A stretch of 64,000 bases of DNA from CAWUEZ02 sp963921355 (lineage in GTDB: Bacteria; Pseudomonadota; Alphaproteobacteria; Thalassobaculales; Thalassobaculaceae), in NCBI GenBank assembly GCA_963921355.3, contig OZ001190.1, forward strand, positions 2,728,001 through 2,792,000. The letters are read 5' to 3'. This document shows positions 45,570 to 54,662 of this stretch, piece by piece (the first letter of the stretch is position 1; every line of letters begins with the position of its first letter). The position numbers and the translations under genes are program-made. Under the pieces are notes generated by a model that did no database searches, was not told the origin of the DNA, and saw only the letters and a list, made by a program, of their open reading frames with translations.

Positions 45570-45914
45570 TCACGCCTTCCGGTACATCGCGTGCTTACGG
45601 TTGCGGGTGAAAGGCCGGACCTCCGAGGCCCAGCGACCCTTTTCCACGGCCTCGGCCCAGGCGGCGGTCTCGGTCACACCGGGGTCGTCCAACTCATAGA
45701 TCGCCGTATAGACCGGGTCTGGGGCCGGCACCGTCTTGGTCTCACCCGCGATCGCAATCTTGAACGGTTCCCCTTTTATGCGCGTGACTGACCGCACGCC
45801 GGGCACTTCAAGCAGAAAGGCGGCATGCTCTTCGTAGACCTCGTTGAACAGGTCTTCCTTGTCCGCGTCGACGTCCATCGAGGCGAAGAGCGCGTAGGCA
45901 GTGCTGATCGGCAT
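45570..45914 (-). CDS. EthD-like alpha/beta-barrel protein
   Basis: 114 residues resembling small dimeric ferredoxin-like barrel proteins (EthD/DUF4286 type): TAYALFASMDVD, FNEVYEEHAAFLLEVPGVRS and YTAIYELDDPGVTETAAWAE. The start is at 45914, where GAGGACC precedes it; 45926 is an alternative. It is convergent with the GMC gene at 36 bases. The role is unclear; such proteins often assist ring- or side-chain catabolism. Confidence 0.7.
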   Translation of the reverse strand: MPISTAYALFASMDVDADKEDLFNEVYEEHAAFLLEVPGVRSVTRIKGEPFKIAIAGETKTVPAPDPVYTAIYELDDPGVTETAAWAEAVEKGRWASEVRPFTRNRKHAMYRKA

Positions 45915-45952
45915 TTCGGTCCTCATTCGAATTACTGCAGGGGCTTGGTTGT

Positions 45953-45972
45953 CCGAGGATATTCATCCTCGG
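45953..45972. promoter_or_regulatory. Hairpin in divergent region before cupin gene
   Basis: CCGAGGA-TATTCA-TCCTCGG forms a seven-pair stem with a six-base loop, about 40 bases upstream of the EthD-like gene. The surrounding 224-base gap (45927-46150) also holds a 25-codon frame, 46061-46138, ending 12 bases before the cupin start; it could be a leader or a remnant. Confidence 0.4.
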
Positions 45973-46150
45973 CGGCCGAGACCGGTTTCCCAGCGGTCTT
46001 GACCACTTGTTGAGGCAGGGTGTTCAGCTTACTGAGATTGAGAACTGTGGGCACTTTCCGATGTACTCGAACCCCGCCACACTTTGGGCCCGGCTCGGTG
46101 AGTTCATCGACCAGTCGGAACGTAGTCTGCAGCGCTGAAGGGAGAGACCC

Positions 46151-46522
46151 ATGGTCGAGGACCACTTCTTCAACACCGCGACACTCGAGGGCGGCATCCC
46201 GCGGGATCTTGCCGAGGGCATCAAGACCTCCATCTTCGCCGGTGATCAGGCGATGCTGTCGATCGTCCGCTTCGAGCCCGGCTCGGTCGGGGTCATCCAC
46301 GATCACCCCGAAGAGCAATGGGGCATCTGCCTGTCCGGACATGGCATTCGCATTCAGGACGGCGCGCGGGTTCCCGTGAAGGCCGGCGACTTCTGGCTGA
46401 CACCGGGCGGGATCTCCCACGGGATGGAAGCGGGCGATGACGGCATGGTCGTGATCGACGTGTTCGCGCCGCCGCGGGGGTCCTACAAGACCGCCGGCAG
46501 TGGCTTTGCGGCCGGCGACTAG
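46151..46522 (+). CDS. Small cupin-domain protein
   Basis: 123 residues, single cupin barrel. Metal ligands are apparent in VGVIHDHPEEQWG (two His and a Glu) and ISHGMEAGDDG (third His). The ribosome site AGGGAGAG precedes ATG 46151. The following GST gene lies 24 bases downstream in the same direction. Cupins of this size are isomerases, dioxygenases or sensors; none is indicated. Confidence 0.8.
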   Translation: MVEDHFFNTATLEGGIPRDLAEGIKTSIFAGDQAMLSIVRFEPGSVGVIHDHPEEQWGICLSGHGIRIQDGARVPVKAGDFWLTPGGISHGMEAGDDGMVVIDVFAPPRGSYKTAGSGFAAGD

Positions 46523-46546
46523 GGCAAAGGATTGGGACTGGGTCGG

Positions 46547-47152
46547 ATGAAACTCTATTTCGCCCCGAGAAGCCGCGCCGTGCGCACGGCCTGGCTGCTG
46601 TTCGAACTGGGCTGCGACTTCGAAATTGAGCGCTACAGCCTCGGCGACAAGGCGATGCGGTCGCCATCCTTCAAGGCGGTCAGCCCCAACGGTCGGGTCC
46701 CTGTCCTGGACGATGGCGAGGTCCGCATTACCGAGAGCACGGCCATCGCCCAATACCTGGTCGCCCGGTACGGGGAGGGGCGGTTCGCGCCGGACGTGTC
46801 GTCACCGGACTTTCCGGTCTATCTGCAGTGGCTGCACTACGGCGAAGGCATGATCATGGGGCCGGTGAACAATTACGTGGTCGAGACCCTGTTCCTGCCG
46901 CCCGAACGGCGATCAGAGGAGCATGCAGCGCGGGCCCTAAAGCTCATCGGGCGCGCCCTGGCGGCGGTCGACCAGCATATGACGGATCGCGCGTATCTGG
47001 CCGGTGAGTTCACGGCGGCCGACACGATCACGGGTCATGCCTGTCTGGCATGCGAGATCCTCGGCGTCGATCTCGGGGCGATGGCGAACCTCCAGGCCTA
47101 TGTCGACTGGCTCAAGTCCCGGCCGGCGCTGCAGCGGGCGATGGCGCTCTAG
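46547..47152 (+). CDS. Glutathione S-transferase
   Basis: 201 residues. The N-terminal thioredoxin-like domain begins MKLYFAPRSRAVRTAWLLFE and has the cis-proline and glutathione-binding SPNGRVPVLDDGEVRITEST. The C-terminal helical domain holds YLAGEFTAADTITGHACL, with the conserved N-capping Thr/Asp of GSTs. The start is taken at ATG 46547 rather than TTG 46532 because the homologous N-terminus begins there. Convergent with the next gene. Confidence 0.88.
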   Translation: MKLYFAPRSRAVRTAWLLFELGCDFEIERYSLGDKAMRSPSFKAVSPNGRVPVLDDGEVRITESTAIAQYLVARYGEGRFAPDVSSPDFPVYLQWLHYGEGMIMGPVNNYVVETLFLPPERRSEEHAARALKLIGRALAAVDQHMTDRAYLAGEFTAADTITGHACLACEILGVDLGAMANLQAYVDWLKSRPALQRAMAL

Positions 47153-47158
47153 TTCCGG

Positions 47159-48205
47159 TCAGGGCTGGCGCGGCGACAGGCGCCAGACCAGCTCCGCGCC
47201 GTCGTCCTCGACGTTGACGTCGATGAAAGCGCGGTGGGAGGCGATCGCGCCGCGCCAAAGGTCGGTCCAACAGGACAGCATGGCGTCCCGGTCCGCTCCG
47301 GACATGCCCCGCACCGCCCGCAGGCCGCCCTGGCGCAGCACCGCTGTAGCGCCGTCCTCACCCAAGGACAGGTCCGCGCTGTCGCCCATGCCGGCGAACA
47401 GCGTCGCCAGAAAGCCGACGGCATCGGCAACATCGCCATCCCGACAGCCGGTGGCGTCCGCCAGATGCTGATACTGCTGCAGTCCCGTCAGCCGGGCCGC
47501 CCGTTTGCCGATCTCAAGCGCGCGTTGGGAACCGATCACGCTGGTGAGCTCACGGATCCCGTTACGGCAGTATTCCAGCGCATAGTTGCGCGCGGCCTTG
47601 GCCAGGCGTTCCTCGTTCCAATGGGCATCGGGCGGGGTCGGCTGTTTCGCCGGATCGAACGGCGGGGGCGTCTCGTCCGGCGCGAACCGCAGCCGCTCCT
47701 CCGGGGTTAGATCATGGTCGTATTCCCGGAAATAGCCGCACAGGCCGAACTGGCCGGTCAGATCCTCGGAGACGCAGACATATCCGAGCCGCGGATTGCC
47801 CAGCGATACCCCGTTCTGCGCATACCAGCCCTTGAGGAATCCGCGGCTGGCCTCGACCGGAATGCCGCAGATCGCCGGGCCGTCGTACATCCAGCGCGGA
47901 TAGCGGAAGCGGACCCAGGCTTTCCTGTCGGATTCCTCCATATATTCGACCCGCACCCCGCCAACGCCATTGGAGAGCACGTGGTATTTGGCGCAGGCCA
48001 CGGCGTGGGGCAGCCCGTCGAGGCCCAGCTTCTGGAAGCTGGACAGGAACTTGTCCTCGTGCTGCCGGCGAAACAGCCCGAACATCCAGTCGCCGACGAC
48101 CTCCCGTCCTTCCTCGGCCGAGACCATCAGCTGCAGGCCGAGGAAGTACTGGTGATGCAGGTGCGCCTGGGCGGCGATGGCGGCTAAGGGTTCTGTCATT
48201 CGCAT
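47159..48205 (-). CDS. Unknown 348-residue protein
   Basis: No family was recognised with confidence. It is soluble, without signal peptide or membrane segments. Many conserved-looking aromatic and charged clusters occur (HHQYFLGLQLM, WMFGLFRRQHEDKF, AKYHVLSNGVGGVRVEY, RFRYPRWMYDG, GYFREYDHD, QQYQHLADATGC). The C-terminal part resembles no known enzyme motif. GGAAAGG lies before ATG 48205; a second ATG follows two codons later. It ends seven bases from the convergent GST stop, and is followed upstream by the hemerythrin gene in the same direction. Confidence 0.6.
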   Translation of the reverse strand: MRMTEPLAAIAAQAHLHHQYFLGLQLMVSAEEGREVVGDWMFGLFRRQHEDKFLSSFQKLGLDGLPHAVACAKYHVLSNGVGGVRVEYMEESDRKAWVRFRYPRWMYDGPAICGIPVEASRGFLKGWYAQNGVSLGNPRLGYVCVSEDLTGQFGLCGYFREYDHDLTPEERLRFAPDETPPPFDPAKQPTPPDAHWNEERLAKAARNYALEYCRNGIRELTSVIGSQRALEIGKRAARLTGLQQYQHLADATGCRDGDVADAVGFLATLFAGMGDSADLSLGEDGATAVLRQGGLRAVRGMSGADRDAMLSCWTDLWRGAIASHRAFIDVNVEDDGAELVWRLSPRQP

Positions 48206-48246
48206 TGGGCCTTTCCGTCGGTCCCGATGCTGGCCGGATCCGTCGG

Positions 48247-48816
48247 TCAGCCGAGCCGGTGCTTCAGGAGAACCGGAATGATGATGTCCTCCTCGTCTTC
48301 AAGATGTCGGGTCAACCCGGTGCCAAAGCCGATGAGCCAATCGGCGAATGCCTCGGTCCGGTAGGTGACATGTCTGTCGTCCCCGATCGCCGCGATAATC
48401 TCGTTCGCCTGGTCGGCGAAGCTGTGCAGGGAGGCGTCGAATGCTGTGTGATCCTGGTCCAGCAGAGTGAAACCGCGCTGCAGGGTCGGTTCCAGGCGCA
48501 CCATCATAGGGAAATAGTGATGGTCCTCGACATGATGGTGGGTTTGCAGCTCGCCGAGTAGCAGGGCGCCCTGGCGGGAGAGCTGCTGGGCGAACGGGGC
48601 AGGGTCTAGCGCCTTCTGAGCGTGGTCTCTGGTGGCGCCTATGATCGCCTCGTTCAGCTGCCGAAACAGGGCATGGCGGTCCAACCAGTAGGCGACCAGA
48701 TCGCTGAATCCAGGATGGGTGCGCCAGTCCGCCCTATCGGGGGCGTCCCGGAGGAGTGGGATGTCGGCGGGTAGTACCTGACGCGTGTGCAGAGCGTGCC
48801 GGGGTGCGTTGGTCAT
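48247..48816 (-). CDS. Hemerythrin-like (HHE) protein
   Basis: 189 residues with the di-iron His/Glu pattern of hemerythrin-like domains: LLGELQTHHHVEDHHYFPMM, TLLDQDHTAFDASLH and TRHLEDEEDIIIPVLL. Such proteins bind oxygen or nitric oxide or sense iron. It lies 41 bases upstream of the unknown 348-residue gene in the same direction and is divergent from the ybbA-like gene. Confidence 0.82.
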   Translation of the reverse strand: MTNAPRHALHTRQVLPADIPLLRDAPDRADWRTHPGFSDLVAYWLDRHALFRQLNEAIIGATRDHAQKALDPAPFAQQLSRQGALLLGELQTHHHVEDHHYFPMMVRLEPTLQRGFTLLDQDHTAFDASLHSFADQANEIIAAIGDDRHVTYRTEAFADWLIGFGTGLTRHLEDEEDIIIPVLLKHRLG

Positions 48817-48931
48817 ACAGTACTCTCCGGAGACGATTGCGCATCTTCAAGCCGTCTATCCATTTAATCCACAGGGCGGGGCCCTATATCGACCGGAACA
48901 CACACGTCCCTGTCACGGATCGGCATTGTCC

Positions 48932-49612
48932 ATGAACGTCGAGCGTCCACCGGTCGTCCACCTCTCCGAGCTCACGCTTTCCTATCCGTCGCCCGATGGG
49001 GACGTACCCGTGCTGAACGGGATCGATCTCGTGGTCCAGCCGGGTGAGATCGTTGCTGTGACCGGGCCGTCGGGGTCGGGGAAGTCGTCTCTGATCGCGG
49101 TGATCGGCGGGCTCGAGCCGGCGACGGGCGGGCAGGCGCATGTGCTCGGTCTCGACATGGCCGTGCAAGGCGAGCGGACGCGGACGCTGCTGCGCCGCCG
49201 CGACATCGGGATCGTGTTTCAGGCCTATCACCTGGTGCCGTCGATGACCGCCCTGCAGAACGCAGCCCTGCCGCTGACTCTGGCGGGGCGAGACGACGCG
49301 GAGGCGACGGCCGGCGAGATGCTGGAGCGGGTCGGGCTCGGCCACCGGCTCGGACACCGCCCGTCGGCGCTCTCCGGTGGCGAGCAGCAGCGTGTGGCCA
49401 TCGCCCGCGCCTTCGTGGCCGCACCCCGGCTTGTGCTGGCCGACGAGCCGACCGGCAACCTCGATCAGCGCACGGGTGCGGTCGTGATCGAGACGATGTT
49501 CGAGCTCGCGCGAACCTCCGAGACCGCCCTGCTGCTGGTCACCCATGATCCCGCGCTGGCGGCCCAGTGCGACCGCACTCTGGTGATTGAGAATGGCCTT
49601 GTCGCCGCCTGA
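48932..49612 (+). CDS. YbbA/LolD-like ABC ATPase
   Basis: 226 residues of the MacB/LolD class. Walker A is GPSGSGKSS, signature ALSGGEQQRVAIARAFV, Walker B LVLADEPTGNLD and the H-loop LLLVTHDPAL. Start ATG 48932; the in-frame extension to 48785 enters the hemerythrin promoter. It is followed by its FtsX-type permease. YbbAP pairs act as mechanotransmission transporters, in E. coli next to the esterase TesA; no such esterase is visible here. Confidence 0.88.
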   Translation: MNVERPPVVHLSELTLSYPSPDGDVPVLNGIDLVVQPGEIVAVTGPSGSGKSSLIAVIGGLEPATGGQAHVLGLDMAVQGERTRTLLRRRDIGIVFQAYHLVPSMTALQNAALPLTLAGRDDAEATAGEMLERVGLGHRLGHRPSALSGGEQQRVAIARAFVAAPRLVLADEPTGNLDQRTGAVVIETMFELARTSETALLLVTHDPALAAQCDRTLVIENGLVAA

Positions 49613-49643
49613 TCTGGAGGCGGATGACGCCCCGGAGGTCCGC

Positions 49644-52160
49644 ATGCGGATCCTGACCGGCCTGGTTCGGGCCGAGTTGGGCCACGGCATCCTGGGCCTC
49701 AGGCTGTTCATGACCTGTGTGGCGATCGCCAGCGCCATGCTGGGGCTGATCTGGCTGATGAGCAGCGGCCTGTCCCAGGCGATGCAGGACAACGCGCGCC
49801 GGATTCTCGGCGGCGATGTTGTCGTGACGGTTGTCAACGCGCCGCTGGACGGGGCGACGCGCGAGGCCCTCGGCCGGATCGGACAGGCCTCCGAAGTTGT
49901 CGAACTGCGCTCAACTGCGCGGACCGGACCGCCGGACGATCCAAGGCGGCTGACGGTGGAACTGAAGGCGGTCGACACGGCGTATCCGTTGTTCGGGACC
50001 GTCGACCTATCGAGCGGCGGGGACCTGCAGGCTGCCCTGACGGCGCGTGACGGCCTTCCAGGTGCGGTGGTCGAACCCGGTCTGCTCAGCAAGCTCAACC
50101 TCGAGGTGGGGGACGAGATCCGGATCGGGGAGGGCGCTTTTCAGATCCGTGACCAGCTGATCCGGGAGCCGGACCGACTGTCGGCCGGGACGTTTCTGGT
50201 AGGCCCACGGGTGCTGGTTCCCCTTGAGGCGCTTGCCGCGACGGGACTGACCGGCCAGGGATCGCTGGTGGAGTACCGAACCCGCCTGCGCTTCCCAGCG
50301 GATGTATCGGCGGTTCTTGCTCTGCAGAGCGTCGTCGCGGCCGAGCCTGCAAGGGGATGGGAGATCCAGAGTCCGGAGGAGGCTGCTGAGCGGGTGCGTG
50401 AGGTGACAAACCGAACGACCACCTTCCTGGGCGTGGCCGGTCTGGCGGCCTTCGCGGTCGGTCTGACCGGCGCATGGGCCGCGGTGGCCATGTGGATCGG
50501 CCGCCGCGGGCGGACCATCGCCCAGTATCGGCTGTCCGGTGCGACCACCTCGACCGTCGTTGCTTTGCATGCGGTTCTGGTGGCGATGGCGGGCGCGCTT
50601 GCCCTGGCGATCGGACTCGGCGTGGCGGTGCTGGGCGCGGTCGCGCTGTTGGAGATGGTAACGGAGCGCCTGCATCTGCTGTGGTCGCCCCAGGACATCG
50701 GACCGAGCGTGTTCCTTGTCGCCGTCACCCTGGCGCTCGGGCTGTGTGGCGCCCTGGTCGCGGGCCTGTCGGGTGTCGCAACGGTGCCGCCGCTCAAGGC
50801 GATGCGGGAGGAGGGGGCGGGGGCCGGCATGACGGCGCGTGACGGCGCGATTGCCGTGGCCTGCGTCGCCGCTGCCGTCGGCCTTGCGATCCTGGGACTG
50901 CCCAACCCGGCGATGGCAACGGTTGCTGCCATCGGTCTCGCTCTGGTCGCCGGGTTGCTGGCGCTGCTCGGTCGGATCCTGGCCCGCAACGCCCGCCATC
51001 TGCGCGGCGGACGGTTCATGGCATTGGCCATCAAGCAGGGTCTGACCGCGCCGCGGGCGGTCATGCTGCGCACACTGGCGCTTGGGATCGGCATCGCCGG
51101 GATCACGGGCGTCCTTGCGGTTCAGCAGTCGCTGCAGACCGCGCTCGAGACCCAGATCCCGGAAAAGGCGCCGGACGTGGTGCTGTTGGACGTCCAGGCC
51201 GCCCAGGTCGAGCGGATCCGCGCGGTGGTCGCCGACACGCCGGCGCTTGACGGCCTGCAGGCCACGCCCTTCATGCGCACCCGGATCCTGGCTGTGAACG
51301 GCGTCCCGGCCGAGCAGGCGCTGGTCAATCCGGACAAGGACTGGGTCATCGAGGGCGATCGCAGCTTTTCCTGGGCGGCAGAACCGACCGGCGCCGAGCT
51401 CGTGGCCGGGGAATGGTGGCCGGTCGACTATGACGGTCCGCCGTTGATCTCGGCTGAAGAAGACGTGATGCAGGCCTTCGACCTGAAACCCGGCGATGAG
51501 CTGACCTACAGCGTGCTGGGGCGCGTCTTCAACTCGCGGGTCGCCAACATCCGCAAGGAATACCACCGCACCATGCGGCCGGAGTTCCTGGTGGTCGCCA
51601 GTCCTCAGCCGTTCCGCGATGCGCCCCACGGTTGGATCGTGTCGCTTCAGGGACGCGACGCGACCAGCATCGATGCCTTCATGGTCGAGCTGAGAGGCTT
51701 TGCCCCCAATGTCACGGTGATCGACGTGCGCCGCCTGGTACGCGATGCGACGGACCTGGCCGAGGGGGCGATCCTGGGCACCCTGCTGATCGCCGCCGTT
51801 CTGCTGCTGGCGGGCGCCCTGTCGCTCGCCGCCACTGTCGCCGCTGATGTCGATGCCCGCCGGCGGGAAGCGGTCGCCCTATCTGTCGTCGGAGCGACCC
51901 GCCAGGAGATCGCGCTGGCCCGCCTGGCCGAGACGGCCGCCACCGGCCTGATCGCCGCGGTGGTCGGCGGCGGGGCGGGACTGCTGGCCAGCTGGGCGAT
52001 CGCCGATCTGGCGCTGCGGGTCGATTGGGCGCCCGGGATCGTGGCCCTGGCACTGCCGCTCGGGCTCGGTGTGGTCACCTCGATCGCTGCCGGGCTGTCA
52101 GGCGGCCTCGGCGCGCTGCCGCGCGGGCGCGGCCAGCTGATGCGCCTGTTGGCGGGGTGA
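49644..52160 (+). CDS. YbbP-like FtsX-family permease
   Basis: 838 residues with ten predicted membrane segments in FtsX/MacB-type arrangement: one near the N-terminus (LRLFMTCVAIASAMLGLIWL), a large periplasmic domain, groups of helices around residues 260-500 (TFLGVAGLAAFAVGLTGAWA), a second periplasmic domain and a C-terminal helix group (ILGTLLIAAVLLLAGALSLA). The start is placed at 49644, which has GGAGGTCCGC upstream; an earlier ATG at 49593 overlaps ybbA by 20 bases and is possible. Pairs with the ATPase at 48932. Confidence 0.87.
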   Translation: MRILTGLVRAELGHGILGLRLFMTCVAIASAMLGLIWLMSSGLSQAMQDNARRILGGDVVVTVVNAPLDGATREALGRIGQASEVVELRSTARTGPPDDPRRLTVELKAVDTAYPLFGTVDLSSGGDLQAALTARDGLPGAVVEPGLLSKLNLEVGDEIRIGEGAFQIRDQLIREPDRLSAGTFLVGPRVLVPLEALAATGLTGQGSLVEYRTRLRFPADVSAVLALQSVVAAEPARGWEIQSPEEAAERVREVTNRTTTFLGVAGLAAFAVGLTGAWAAVAMWIGRRGRTIAQYRLSGATTSTVVALHAVLVAMAGALALAIGLGVAVLGAVALLEMVTERLHLLWSPQDIGPSVFLVAVTLALGLCGALVAGLSGVATVPPLKAMREEGAGAGMTARDGAIAVACVAAAVGLAILGLPNPAMATVAAIGLALVAGLLALLGRILARNARHLRGGRFMALAIKQGLTAPRAVMLRTLALGIGIAGITGVLAVQQSLQTALETQIPEKAPDVVLLDVQAAQVERIRAVVADTPALDGLQATPFMRTRILAVNGVPAEQALVNPDKDWVIEGDRSFSWAAEPTGAELVAGEWWPVDYDGPPLISAEEDVMQAFDLKPGDELTYSVLGRVFNSRVANIRKEYHRTMRPEFLVVASPQPFRDAPHGWIVSLQGRDATSIDAFMVELRGFAPNVTVIDVRRLVRDATDLAEGAILGTLLIAAVLLLAGALSLAATVAADVDARRREAVALSVVGATRQEIALARLAETAATGLIAAVVGGGAGLLASWAIADLALRVDWAPGIVALALPLGLGVVTSIAAGLSGGLGALPRGRGQLMRLLAG

Positions 52161-52184
52161 GGCGATCGCCGCCGCGGAACTGTC

Positions 52185-52634
52185 TTAGTCCTCGGCAATA
52201 TCCTCCGCCCAGAGCTCCGGCCGCTCCTCGATAAAACGCGTCATCAGGGCGATGCAGTCGGGATCGTCGGCGACGATCACCTCGACACCGCGCTCGCGCA
52301 GGAAATCCTCGTTCCCCCCGAACGTGGTGTTCTCGGCGATCACCACACGCGGGATGCCGAACTGCACGATGGTGCCCGAACACATCATGCAGGGGCTGAG
52401 CGAGGTATAGAGCGTGGTGTCGCGGTAGGTCTTCTGCCGTCCCGCTTTCCTCAGCGCGTCCATCTCGCCGTGGGCGATCGGGTCGCCGTTCTGCACGCGC
52501 TGGTTCCGACCGCGGGCGACCTCGGTCTCGCCGCGTGCGAGCACCGATCCGATCGGGCAGCCGCCCTCGTCGAAACCGGCCTTTGCCTCCTCGTAGGTGA
52601 TGCGCAGGAACCTGCGGTCGGTGTCGGTGAGCAT
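52185..52634 (-). CDS. Cytosine/nucleoside deaminase-like enzyme
   Basis: 149 residues of the CMP/dCMP deaminase fold. Zinc motifs are HGEMDALRK (His and catalytic Glu) and PCMMCSGTIVQFG (two Cys). The size and PCMMCSGT form resemble yeast-type cytosine deaminase and related nucleoside deaminases. GGGAGG lies nine bases before ATG 52634. It follows the deacetylase gene by five bases, the last gene of the minus-strand importer operon. Confidence 0.85.
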   Translation of the reverse strand: MLTDTDRRFLRITYEEAKAGFDEGGCPIGSVLARGETEVARGRNQRVQNGDPIAHGEMDALRKAGRQKTYRDTTLYTSLSPCMMCSGTIVQFGIPRVVIAENTTFGGNEDFLRERGVEVIVADDPDCIALMTRFIEERPELWAEDIAED

Positions 52635-52639
52635 CGTCG

Positions 52640-53527
52640 TCATCCTCCCAGAACCGGGCCGTCGAAGTACGGCAGTTGCTCGACACGCGGGCTCCAGTCG
52701 CCCGATGCCTGTAGGGCGTCCAGGTGATCCGCCACGTCTTCCAGACGGCAGAACCAGACGTCGCGCTCCGACCGGATCGAGTTCAGCCACGCCTCAACCT
52801 GCTGCCAGCGCGCCAGACGGCCCGTCAGGAACGGGTGGAGGATCGGCATGAAGAACCCGCCCGCCTCGTAGGCGGCCTCGAACTCTTCCCAGAATGCGGC
52901 GAGCCCGACGGACGGCGCTTTCACCGGCATCATGTAGCCGATCTCCTCGAAATGCGCGAAGGGCGGCCAGTCGTCGACACCCCAATGGGTCGGCATCTCC
53001 CACAGCGCCCCCTCAGCGGTGCGCATCTCATACGGGATGTCGTCGGCCATCAGCGAGGATTCGTAACGAAACCCGTGTTCGATCAGCAGATCCACGACGT
53101 CCTGGGTAACGTTGTAGACCGGCGCGCGGTAGCCGCGCGGGCGGCGGCCGGTCAGACGCTCGTGGACCTCCAGCGCCCGTTCGAACCAGGCGCGGTGACC
53201 GTCCTTGGTGACGATGGGATCTTCGTGGATGTAGCCGTGATGCCCGAACTCGTGACCCCCATCGAGGATCGCCTCGATCGCGTCAGGATAGCGTTCCATG
53301 CACCAGGCCGGGATGAAGAACGACTGCCGCATCTCCAGCCGGCGGTAGGTGTCGAGGATGCGGGGGATGGCGACCGTCGGCCCGTAGCGCCCCATGCTGA
53401 TCGGATAGAGCCGGTCATGGGAGTCCTTCGGTCGCGCGATATGGATCAGGCTGTCGGCATCCATGTCGAAGGTGATGGCCACCGCGCATCGGGCACCGTT
53501 CGGCCAGGGGATGGGATTTCGGATCAT
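52640..53527 (-). CDS. Polysaccharide-deacetylase family hydrolase, PuuE-like
   Basis: 295 residues of the CE4/NodB fold. Metal and catalytic motifs are AVAITFDMDADS (Asp pair), HEFGHHGYIHEDP (two His) and RGYRAPVYNVT. Length, lack of signal peptide and neighbours (nucleoside deaminase, ABC importer) suggest a small-molecule amidohydrolase such as allantoinase PuuE or a relative rather than a cell-wall deacetylase; this is inference. The start at 53527 has a perfect AAGGAGG. Its start overlaps the ATPase end by ATGA. Confidence 0.82.
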   Translation of the reverse strand: MIRNPIPWPNGARCAVAITFDMDADSLIHIARPKDSHDRLYPISMGRYGPTVAIPRILDTYRRLEMRQSFFIPAWCMERYPDAIEAILDGGHEFGHHGYIHEDPIVTKDGHRAWFERALEVHERLTGRRPRGYRAPVYNVTQDVVDLLIEHGFRYESSLMADDIPYEMRTAEGALWEMPTHWGVDDWPPFAHFEEIGYMMPVKAPSVGLAAFWEEFEAAYEAGGFFMPILHPFLTGRLARWQQVEAWLNSIRSERDVWFCRLEDVADHLDALQASGDWSPRVEQLPYFDGPVLGG

Positions 53528-54662
53528 GGGGTACCTCCTTCGCGTGCCGGCAGGAGGTGGGCGGACTCGGTCCGCCAACTCAGCGCGTAGTCCTTTCCGG
53601 GCTCGATGCCGAGCGTCTCAAGCGCGCGTTCCTGAACCTGTACCTTGAACTCGGTGCCATCGGATGCCTCCAGGAACAGCGTCACCACCGAACCGACGAA
53701 CTCCTCGGAGATCAGCGAGCACCGGACGGACGGTCCGTCGGCCGGAGCGTCGGTTGGTGGCTCCGCGGCGATGGTCACCAGATCGGCGGCGATGACGAAG
53801 CTCGCAGGCGCGCCGCCACTGAGCACCGCACCCTCGCTTGGCACCTCGAAGACTCCGCAAGTGGTGCGCACCGTGACGGTCCGTTCCTGCACGGCCTCCA
53901 CGGTTCCCGACAGGATGTTGTTGCGGCCGACGAACTCGGCGACGAACCGGTCGGCCGGGGCGCGGTAGATCTCGCGCGGACTGCCGACCTGCGCGACCTC
54001 GCCGTGGGACATGATCACCACCCGATCGGCCATGACGAAGGCCTCGGACTGGGAATGGGTGACATAGACGAAGGCGATGCCGAGCTCCTTCTGGAGCCGC
54101 GTGAGCACCGACTGCATCCGGATCACCAGGTGCGCGTCCAGGGCGGACAGCGGTTCATCCAGCAGCAGAAGCTTCGGTTCCGTGATCAGCGAGCGCGCCA
54201 GGGCGACCCGCTGGCGTTGTCCGCCCGAAAGCGTCTCCACATTGCGCTCGGCGAACTGGCCGATCTCCAGACGGTCGAGCCATTCCAGCGCGCGGTCACG
54301 GCGTTGCCCGGGGGTGACCCCGCGCATCTTCAGACCGAACTCCACGTTCTCGCGGGCGTTGAGGAAGGGAAACAGGGCCAGCGACTGCCACACCATCGAC
54401 GTGTCGCGCTCGTACACGCAACGTCGTTCATCACCGTGCCGTCGATCCGGATCTCGCCCTCGCTCGGCGTCTCCAGCCCGGCAAGCATCCGCAGTGTCGT
54501 GGTCTTTCCGCACCCGGACGGGCCCATGATGGCGACAAACTCACCGGCATCGATCGTCAGGTCCATGCGCTTGGCGGCCACGAAGTCGTCGAAGCGTTTG
54601 ACCACGCCATCGATCTCGACCAAAGCGCTCCCGGCCGACGTGTTCCCGACGAAAGCGCTCAT
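53524..54662 (-). pseudogene. PotA-like ABC ATPase, frameshifted
   Basis: The first part starts at ATG 54662 and holds Walker A MGPSGCGKTT and the stretch ETPSEGEIRIDGTVMNDV. At about 54418 the frame is lost: one base too few lies between MNDV and the expected YERDTSMVWQSLALFPFLN, which is in the next frame. The rest has signature LSGGQRQRVALARSL, Walker B LLLLDEPLSALD, H-loop YVTHSQSEA and a C-terminal TOBE-type domain. A full product would have about 380 residues. The ATGA overlap with the permease start side (54659-54662) and with the deacetylase (53524-53527) shows the intact operon frame. Confidence 0.82.

Noticed and set aside
48817..48931. FNR-type site TTGCG-CATC-TTCAA in the hemerythrin/ybbA gap
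   Set aside because: Three of ten consensus positions differ from TTGAT-N4-ATCAA; too weak without other evidence.
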